A DNA stretch of 64,000 nucleotides from Pseudoramibacter porci (GTDB lineage Bacteria > Bacillota > Clostridia > Eubacteriales > Eubacteriaceae), in the NCBI RefSeq assembly GCF_009696145.1, contig NZ_VUMO01000003.1, positions 1 to 64,000 on the forward strand, written 5' to 3'. Below the pieces are notes generated by a model. That model worked only from the letters and a program-made list of their open reading frames with translations. It made no database searches and was not told where the DNA came from. The position numbers and the translations under genes are program-made. Positions within the stretch are counted from its first letter, which is position 1; every line of letters begins with the position of its first letter. Shown here piece by piece: positions 57,956-64,000 of this stretch.

Positions 57956-59704
57956 ATGATCAAAAAATTGTCGGAGAGCATCCGCGAATACAAGCGCGAA
58001 TCCCTGCTCTCCCCGCTCTTTGTGACCCTTGAGGTCGTCATGGAAATCATCATCCCGATCCTGATGGCCCGCCTGATCGACAGAGGGCTCAACCGCGGCG
58101 ACATGCGCGCCACCTGGATCTACGGGCTGATCATGCTCGCCGTCGCCTGCCTGTCCCTCGTCTTCGGCGCCCTGGCCGGGAAATTCTGTGCGACCGCCTC
58201 GACGGGTCTGGCCAAAAATCTGCGCCACGACATTTACGAGAAGATTCAAACCTTCTCCTTTAAAAACATCGACGACTTCTCCACCGGCAGCCTGGTCACC
58301 CGGATGACCACGGACATCACCAACGTTCAAATGGCCTACATGCTGCTCATCCGCATCGCCTTCCGGGCGCCGCTCATGCTGATCTTCGCGCTGATCATGA
58401 GCTTGACGATCAACGCCAAACTCTCGGTCTATTTCCTGATCGCCATTCCGATCATGGCCCTCGGCCTCGGGCTCATCATCAAATTTGCCCACCCGCTGTT
58501 CCGCAAGGTCTTTAAAATTTACGACAAGCTCAACACCGTCGTCCAGGAAAATCTGCGGGGCATCCGCGTCGTCAAATCTTATGTGCGCAAAGACCACGAA
58601 ATCGGCAAATTCCGAAGCATTTCCGGTGACGTCTACGACACCTTCAGCAAGGCTGAAAAACTCATGGCCCTCAACAGTCCGCTGCTGCAGGCGGTCATGT
58701 ACGCGTGCATGCTCATCATCGCCTGGCTCGGCGCGAAATTCATCGTCGCCGGCAGCCTGACAACCGGCGAGCTGACGAGCTTGATCACCTACATCATGAT
58801 GATTCTCATGAGCCTGATGATGCTGTCGATGATTTTCACGATGCTCACCATCGCCCAGGCCTCTGCCGAACGTATTGTCGAAGTGCTCAACACCGAAAGC
58901 GCGCTGACCAACGCGGCGGACCCGATCCAAACCGTCAAGGACGGCTCCATCGTTTTCGACAACGTCAATTTCTCCTACGCCGACGACCCCGACAAGCTCT
59001 CGCTGCTGGATGTCAACCTCACCATTAAATCTGGGGAAACCATCGGCATCATCGGCGGCACCGGCTCGGCGAAGTCCTCGCTGGTCCAGCTGATCCCGCG
59101 GCTCTACGACGCGACGACCGGCACGGTCTACGTCGGCGGCATCGACGTGAAGCAAATCGACATGACGGTGCTGCGCGATCAGGTCAGCATGGTGCTGCAG
59201 AAGAACGTGCTCTTTGCCGGAACCATTGCCGACAATTTGCGCTGGGGCAATCCGAAGGCCACGGACGCTGAGCTCTGGCGCGCCTGTGAAGTCGCCTGCG
59301 CTGACGAATTCATCAAAGAAATGCCCGACGGGCTGAACACGATGATCGAACAAGGCGGCGCCAACGTCTCCGGCGGGCAGAAGCAAAGACTCTGCATCGC
59401 CCGGGCTGTGCTGGCCAAGCCGAAAATTCTGATCCTCGACGATTCCACCTCTGCAGTGGACACGAAGACCGACGCGAAAATCCGCCAGGGTCTCAAGGAT
59501 ATCATCCCGGGGACGACGACACTGATCATTGCCCAGCGCATCTCCTCCATCGAGGACGCGGACCGGATTGTCGTGATGGACGGCGGACGGGTCGCCGACG
59601 TCGGCACCAGCGCTGAACTCATCGAACGCAGCGACATCTACCGCGAAGTTTACGACACCCAAATGCAAATGAAAGGAGGCCAGGTCAATGGCGAAGAAGC
59701 GTAA
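57956..59704 (+). CDS. Heterodimeric ABC exporter, subunit 1 (degenerate Walker B)
   Basis: A 582-residue half-transporter: six-helix membrane domain (about 15-310) and ATPase domain (about 335-575). The Walker A reads GGTGSAKSS rather than GxxGxGK(S/T), the signature VSGGQ is intact, and Walker B ends ILDDSTSAVD, with Asp instead of the catalytic Glu. Such subunits pair with a partner carrying the complementary defects, leaving one active ATP site. Probably multidrug or lipid export. AGGAGG ribosome site; overlaps subunit 2 by 17 nt. Confidence 0.92.
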   Translation: MIKKLSESIREYKRESLLSPLFVTLEVVMEIIIPILMARLIDRGLNRGDMRATWIYGLIMLAVACLSLVFGALAGKFCATASTGLAKNLRHDIYEKIQTFSFKNIDDFSTGSLVTRMTTDITNVQMAYMLLIRIAFRAPLMLIFALIMSLTINAKLSVYFLIAIPIMALGLGLIIKFAHPLFRKVFKIYDKLNTVVQENLRGIRVVKSYVRKDHEIGKFRSISGDVYDTFSKAEKLMALNSPLLQAVMYACMLIIAWLGAKFIVAGSLTTGELTSLITYIMMILMSLMMLSMIFTMLTIAQASAERIVEVLNTESALTNAADPIQTVKDGSIVFDNVNFSYADDPDKLSLLDVNLTIKSGETIGIIGGTGSAKSSLVQLIPRLYDATTGTVYVGGIDVKQIDMTVLRDQVSMVLQKNVLFAGTIADNLRWGNPKATDAELWRACEVACADEFIKEMPDGLNTMIEQGGANVSGGQKQRLCIARAVLAKPKILILDDSTSAVDTKTDAKIRQGLKDIIPGTTTLIIAQRISSIEDADRIVVMDGGRVADVGTSAELIERSDIYREVYDTQMQMKGGQVNGEEA

Positions 59705-61643
59705 ATTCAAAGACGGCCACTACGTCGATGAAGCGGGCCAGCGCAAGGATCACCCGATTCCGAAGGCCAAGCCCTCCGGCGGCGACGCCGTCGACGGCGC
59801 CACCATCCGCAGACTGATGGCCTACATCGGCCGCAATTACCGGTTCCGGTTCACCGCCGTCGTCATTTTTATCATCATCTCGTCCATCGTCACGGCGCTC
59901 TCGTCGCTGTTCATCGGCAACGTCGTCGACGATTTCATCACGCCGATGCTCAAGCAGTCCCACCCGAATTTCGGGCCGCTGCTCCACACGGTCATCGTCA
60001 TGGGCGCGGTGTTCGCCGCCGGAGCCGTGTGCAACCTGCTCTACAACCGGATCATGGTCACGATCTCCCAGGGCATCCAAAAGGATATCCGCGACGAAAT
60101 GTTCGCGAAGATGCAGGATCTGCCCATCAAATACTTCGACACCCACGCCTACGGCGACGTGATGTCCCGGTTCACCAACGACACCGACACCCTGCGCCAG
60201 ATGCTGTCTATCGCGATTCCCATGTCCTTCTCAGCACTGGTTTCCATCGTCGCGGTGTTCGTCTCGATGCTCGTCACTTCCTTTGTCCTGACGGTTTTGG
60301 CTGTGGTCTGCGTGGCGCTGATGATTTTCGTTTCCGGCAAAATCACCGGAATGAGCGCGAAATTCTTCATCCGGCAGCAGAACTCCCTCGGCGTCGTCGA
60401 CGGGTACATTGAAGAATCCATGTCCGGCGAAAAAGTCATCAAGGTGTTCAACCACGAAGATGCGTCCATCGCCGACTTCGACGAAAAGAACGAACAGCTG
60501 TTCCGCGACGCCGAACGGGCCAACACCTACGCCAACATCTTAATGCCGGTCATGAACAACATGTCCAATCTGCTCTACATCATCATCGCCATTGTCGGCG
60601 CGCTGATGATGCTCTCGGGGCGCACGGCCCTGACCCTCGGCGGGCTCATCGCCTTCCTCAATCTGACCAAGAGCTTCTCGATGCCCATCGGCCAGATCTC
60701 CCAGCAGCTCAACTCGGTCATCATGGCGCTGGCCGGCGCCAAGCGCATCTTCACGCTGATGGACGAAATGCCGGAAGAAGACGACGGCGACGTGACCCTC
60801 GTCAACGCGATCATCCGCGACGGCAAGCTCCTCGAAGCCGACCACCGCACCGAAACCTGGGCGTGGCGCATGGAAGACCGCGCGAAAAACGAAATTCACT
60901 ACCGCAAGCTCGAAGGGGCCATCACCTTGGATCACGTCGATTTTGAGTACGAGGCCAACAAGCCGATCCTCCACGACATCACTATCCACGGCAAGCCCAA
61001 ACAGAAAATCGCCCTCGTCGGCTCCACCGGCGCCGGCAAGACGACGATCACCAACCTGATCACCCATTTCTACGACATCGGACACGGCCAGATCCGCTAC
61101 GACGGCATCGACATCACCCGGATCAAAAAAGCCGACCTGCGCCGCTCCTTCGGCCTCGTCCTTCAGGAAACCAATTTGTTCACCGGGACAGTCGCCGACA
61201 ACATCCGCTACGGCAACCTCAACGCCTCCGACGCGGAAATTCGGGCGGCTGCCCGTCTGGCCAACGCCGACCAATTCATCAACCTGCTCCCCAACGGCTA
61301 CAACACCGTCATCTCGGGCAACGGCGAAGGTCTCTCCCAGGGCCAGGCACAGCTTCTCGCCATCGCACGGTGCGCGGTCGCCGATCCCCCGGCCATGATT
61401 CTCGATGAAGCGACCTCCTCCATCGACACCCGGACCGAATCCTTGGTCCAGGCTGGGATGGACAAGCTGATGATCGGCCGGACAGTGTTCATCATCGCCC
61501 ATCGGCTCTCGACCATCCGCAACGCCGACGCCATCATGGTCATGGACCATGGACGCATCGTCGAACGGGGCACCCACGACGAGCTCATCGCCAAACACGG
61601 CATGTACTACCAGCTCTACACCGGTAAGCTCGAGCTGGAATAA
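59688..61643 (+). CDS. Heterodimeric ABC exporter, subunit 2 (degenerate signature)
   Basis: A 651-residue half-transporter with an N-terminal extension of about 45 residues, a six-helix membrane domain and an ATPase domain. Walker A STGAGKTT and Walker B MILDEATSSID are intact, but the signature reads LSQGQ. An extra acidic and charged insertion of about 50 residues precedes the ATPase domain (about 355-405), common in this Firmicutes subfamily. Translation is coupled to subunit 1. Confidence 0.92.
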   Translation: MAKKRKFKDGHYVDEAGQRKDHPIPKAKPSGGDAVDGATIRRLMAYIGRNYRFRFTAVVIFIIISSIVTALSSLFIGNVVDDFITPMLKQSHPNFGPLLHTVIVMGAVFAAGAVCNLLYNRIMVTISQGIQKDIRDEMFAKMQDLPIKYFDTHAYGDVMSRFTNDTDTLRQMLSIAIPMSFSALVSIVAVFVSMLVTSFVLTVLAVVCVALMIFVSGKITGMSAKFFIRQQNSLGVVDGYIEESMSGEKVIKVFNHEDASIADFDEKNEQLFRDAERANTYANILMPVMNNMSNLLYIIIAIVGALMMLSGRTALTLGGLIAFLNLTKSFSMPIGQISQQLNSVIMALAGAKRIFTLMDEMPEEDDGDVTLVNAIIRDGKLLEADHRTETWAWRMEDRAKNEIHYRKLEGAITLDHVDFEYEANKPILHDITIHGKPKQKIALVGSTGAGKTTITNLITHFYDIGHGQIRYDGIDITRIKKADLRRSFGLVLQETNLFTGTVADNIRYGNLNASDAEIRAAARLANADQFINLLPNGYNTVISGNGEGLSQGQAQLLAIARCAVADPPAMILDEATSSIDTRTESLVQAGMDKLMIGRTVFIIAHRLSTIRNADAIMVMDHGRIVERGTHDELIAKHGMYYQLYTGKLELE

Positions 61644-61658
61644 TATATCCGCATAAAA

Positions 61659-61699
61659 AACAGCCCTGCAATCAGTATCATACTGATTGCAGGGCTGTT
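61659..61699 (-). terminator. Terminator of the FIST-GGDEF gene
   Basis: 19-bp perfect stem with a 3-nt loop, followed on the minus strand by T6; it also lies just after the exporter operon. Confidence 0.9.
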
Positions 61700-61714
61700 G
61701 TCGTACATACGCAA

Positions 61715-63496
61715 TTATTTGTCCGCTGTGATCGTTCGGCCGTCTTCGGTGACGACCCGATTGCGGCCGCCATTTTTCGCCTGATAGAGCATTCTGTCAA
61801 GGCGGATAAACAGCGTCTCTTCCGATTCGCCCGGGTGATAGGCCACAACGCCGAGACTGATGGTGAGATGGCCCGCGTAGGCAAAACGGTGCTGATCCAC
61901 GGCCCAGCGGATGCGCTCGGCAATATAGGTCGCATCCATCAGGCTGGTGTTCTCGAACAGGCAGACGAATTCCTCGCCGCCCCAGCGCCCCAAGACATCC
62001 GCTTTGCGTATCTGCTGCTTGACCACATCGGCGATTTCGCAGAGAATCGCGTCGCCCGCTTTGTGGCCGTAGGTATCGTTGACCTTTTTGAAGTAATCCA
62101 CATCGTACATCAGAGCCGCAAAATCGTCCTCTTGTTTTTCCTGCCGAATCAGGGCGCTTGTGGTCTCGTTCAAGAGCCGGCGGTTGGCCAGCCCGGTGAG
62201 CTGATCGTGGAGCGCCATCACCTGCAGCTTGTCGATGACCTCGTGCAGTTCGGCGGTCGTCTGTTCCAAAAACGTCACCAGCCGGTCGGACAACTCGATG
62301 GGCTGGTTAGCGTTCTCCTCTAATTTGTCGTCGTGCACGCAAACCGGCGCCCCGGCTTTGGGCGGCCCTTCGCGAAAGGCCACCGCGACGATGCTGCTGT
62401 TAAGAATCCCGCCGTTTCGCCCGGTCCGTAGAATTTCGCTGCCGCCGTAGCCCCAGATGGCCTGCGGCACCACTTGCGCAAAATAACTAAGCTCTAAATC
62501 CGAATCGGCATTGCCCAGCAGAAGCCGCCGGTTCAAACAGGTGATCAGGATCAGGGATTCCGGCTTAAAACGTGCGATCCATTTGGCACAGTTAAGCGCG
62601 TGCTCAAGGAGCAGGCCCTTTCTGGAGTAGGACAGGCTCACCCGCGCCCCTTCGCGCATCGGCGTGAACATCCGAATGGCGCCCCGCTCGTCGAAATCAA
62701 CGGGGATGCGCGCCGACATCATGCTCCCGGTCTGCTCCAGCAGCGGAAAAGCCGCGTTGTTGGCGTAAAAATTGGCGTCGGGCTTCAGCCCCAGGTATTT
62801 GGCGTACAAATCCATCGCCGGCCGGTTGTCGATCGTCTCGATGTAGCCCCCCGGCGCGATTTTTGTCACCCGATGCTCCCGCCCCAGCGGTTTCCACCCG
62901 AGCACTTGTTCAGCTTCAATTTCGAGATCTTCGCCGTTAAAGGCGGCCGCCACCGCGCCATCCCGATAAATTTTCGTGCCGCAGAATACATAAAACCGAT
63001 CGGAATTGAGCACCTTGGAGCCGGCCTGTGCGCCAAAAATCGGTGTGTGGGGCAGCTCCCCGGCGACGGTCTCTAAATAATCAAAGGGTTGGGCTGATTT
63101 CATCGCGGTCAAAAACAAAATGCCCTTGAGATCCTGCCGATCGATCTGACTTAGAAAATCCTCTGCCGCCGTCTTCGCCGGCATGCCCGCGGTATCCGCA
63201 CCGACGACCTGCACACGGCTGTTTTCAAAGAGCATGAGACTGCAGACCGTCGTGTTATTCGCCAAGGCCATGTCCGCTTTCAATTTGCCGAGGAGGGTCA
63301 TGCCGAATACCTTCGTCTCTGGCAATTCGGCCGCCAATGTGTCCAGATGGGCCTGGATTTCATCAAGATTATTTTCGCTTTCAAAAACCAACAGCGCGCG
63401 CTCAGATGCCGCGGCGTAGGCCGGATCTTTTTGAATATCCCGAACCATCTCCGACATCGTGTGCGTGTTGTTAATGAGATATTTTTTTTGAATCAT
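61715..63496 (-). CDS. FIST sensor domain fused to an active-type GGDEF diguanylate cyclase
   Basis: A 593-residue protein. FIST N-terminal and C-terminal domains occupy about 35-385 (e.g. TPIFGAQAGSKVLNSDRFYVF, LLEQTGSMMSARIPVDF), followed by a short helical stretch. A GGDEF domain runs at about 430-590 with the intact catalytic loop RWGGEEFVCLF and LTGLANRRLLNE. FIST domains are thought to sense small ligands such as amino acids. It should make c-di-GMP in response. No membrane helix. Confidence 0.9.
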   Translation of the reverse strand: MIQKKYLINNTHTMSEMVRDIQKDPAYAAASERALLVFESENNLDEIQAHLDTLAAELPETKVFGMTLLGKLKADMALANNTTVCSLMLFENSRVQVVGADTAGMPAKTAAEDFLSQIDRQDLKGILFLTAMKSAQPFDYLETVAGELPHTPIFGAQAGSKVLNSDRFYVFCGTKIYRDGAVAAAFNGEDLEIEAEQVLGWKPLGREHRVTKIAPGGYIETIDNRPAMDLYAKYLGLKPDANFYANNAAFPLLEQTGSMMSARIPVDFDERGAIRMFTPMREGARVSLSYSRKGLLLEHALNCAKWIARFKPESLILITCLNRRLLLGNADSDLELSYFAQVVPQAIWGYGGSEILRTGRNGGILNSSIVAVAFREGPPKAGAPVCVHDDKLEENANQPIELSDRLVTFLEQTTAELHEVIDKLQVMALHDQLTGLANRRLLNETTSALIRQEKQEDDFAALMYDVDYFKKVNDTYGHKAGDAILCEIADVVKQQIRKADVLGRWGGEEFVCLFENTSLMDATYIAERIRWAVDQHRFAYAGHLTISLGVVAYHPGESEETLFIRLDRMLYQAKNGGRNRVVTEDGRTITADK

Positions 63497-63661
63497 ATTC
63501 CCGCCAATCTAGAGCCGATACGCTCGTACCGGCTTTATCTGTCTTTTTGTTTCGAATCGGCCAGTTGCTTAAAAATTTACTGACACGTTACTTTTTCTAC
63601 ACGCTTATTAATATAACAGAGTTGATAACGATTTGCAATGCACAAAAAAAATTCGGTCAGC

Positions 63662-63697
63662 AAAAAAGGATGCCTGCTGTCAAAACAGCAGGCATCC
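63662..63697 (-). terminator. Terminator of the aldehyde dehydrogenase gene
   Basis: GGATGCCTGCTGT and its complement form a 13-bp stem with a 4-nt loop, followed on the minus strand by TTTTTTG. Confidence 0.9.
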
Positions 63698-63724
63698 GTA
63701 AAGTGGAGGATTTGAGGCGGCGCT

Positions 63725-64000
63725 TTAAACTGCCGGGAAAAAGCCTGACGGCGCGTCGGACAAATTGATCATGATGTTCTTGCAGACGGTATAAGCGTCG
63801 AGAATGGCTAAGTCGGTTTCGCGGCCGTATCCGGATTTCTTCACGCCGCCGAAGGGGGCGCCTGCCGGGATCATGTTGTAGGTGTTGACCCACATTCTGC
63901 CGGTTTCGACTTTTCTAGCCACGCGAAGCGCCCGGGTGATGTCCCGCGTCCAGACGCCGCCGCCAAGGCCGTATTCCGAATCGTTGGCCATGGCGATAAC
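63725..64000 (-). CDS. Aldehyde dehydrogenase, C-terminal part (gene continues past the window)
   Basis: The last 91 codons of an NAD(P)-dependent aldehyde dehydrogenase: ANDSEYGLGGGVWTRD, GRMWVNTYN and PFGGVKKSGYGRE are the typical C-terminal motifs of the superfamily. The catalytic Cys and Glu lie in the missing upstream part. The frame is open to the window edge, so the start lies beyond 64000. Confidence 0.9.
   Translation of the reverse strand, partial: VIAMANDSEYGLGGGVWTRDITRALRVARKVETGRMWVNTYNMIPAGAPFGGVKKSGYGRETDLAILDAYTVCKNIMINLSDAPSGFFPAV

Noticed and set aside
57905-59710. A 601-codon minus-strand reading frame opposite the first ABC exporter gene
   Set aside because: The exporter subunit is unambiguous; the antisense frame has skewed composition (Asp/Val/His-rich) and no domain.
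1-64000. CRISPR array or prophage
   Set aside because: No regular spaced repeats and no phage structural genes are present; only the AP2-type protein has phage relatives.

Overview
The window comes from a Gram-positive anaerobe of the Clostridia, most plausibly an Eubacteriaceae-type organism (Pseudoramibacter/Eubacterium-like); this placement is an inference from gene content. Supporting signs are Veg, class III fructose-1,6-bisphosphatase, a lactate system (LctP, GlcD/LctD-type dehydrogenase, LarA), a butyryl-CoA-dehydrogenase-like enzyme, FprA and a sortase-built pilus. The background is GC-rich. Two blocks are clearly AT-rich and look foreign: about 1-9000 and about 38700-47640.

Region 1 (1-9000, AT-rich) is the most unusual part. 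One minus-strand run encodes a SorC-type regulator, a glycerol-kinase-like FGGY kinase, a GlpA-like FAD dehydrogenase with a BFD-type iron-sulfur domain, an FAD/NAD oxidoreductase, a DUF1667 protein and a RuBisCO-like protein (RLP). A cupin gene is divergent from the regulator, and an atypical triosephosphate-isomerase paralogue follows. The kinase has lost two of the six glycerol-contacting residues and the isomerase has lost canonical substrate and phosphate residues. I propose a catabolic pathway for a polyol or sugar acid: kinase, then dehydrogenase, then RLP (enolate chemistry or decarboxylation), then a tetrulose-phosphate-type isomerase.

Region 2 (9100-38700, GC-rich) is chromosomal housekeeping and fermentation. 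It holds dhaM-dhaK-dhaL, LemA and DUF2207, a bicupin, AzlCD, glycerol dehydrogenase, lactate racemase LarA, Sua5, PncB, a cation efflux protein, endonuclease IV, a degenerate GGDEF protein, MntP and an EamA transporter. It continues with a two-gene 2-hydroxyacyl-CoA-dehydratase-like system whose second gene is fused to its own activator, then UppP, tRNA-Val, Fbp, DegV, Veg, prephenate dehydratase and a MATE transporter.

Region 3 (about 38700-47640, AT-rich) is a pilus island. It encodes a tip adhesin, a major pilin (LPETG), a class C sortase and a small pilin, preceded by a protein with three cysteine modules plus an AP2 domain and by a serine recombinase. A near-perfect 23-bp inverted repeat lies between the AP2 and recombinase genes, with one copy inside the 3' end of the recombinase gene; this is a candidate DNA-inversion switch.

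Region 4 (47650-64000, GC-rich) holds an acyl-CoA dehydrogenase, a lactate-dehydrogenase-type flavoprotein, FprA, lactate permease LctP and a divergent FadR-type GntR regulator. It also has a YARHG protein, an amidase, SurE, a MarR regulator divergent from a heterodimeric ABC exporter, a FIST-GGDEF protein and the end of an aldehyde dehydrogenase gene. The palindrome TGGTCTGACCA occurs at larA, at the lactate-dehydrogenase-like gene and at lctP, each time in or next to a near-consensus promoter with a 17-nt spacer. This defines a lactate regulon that spans the window.
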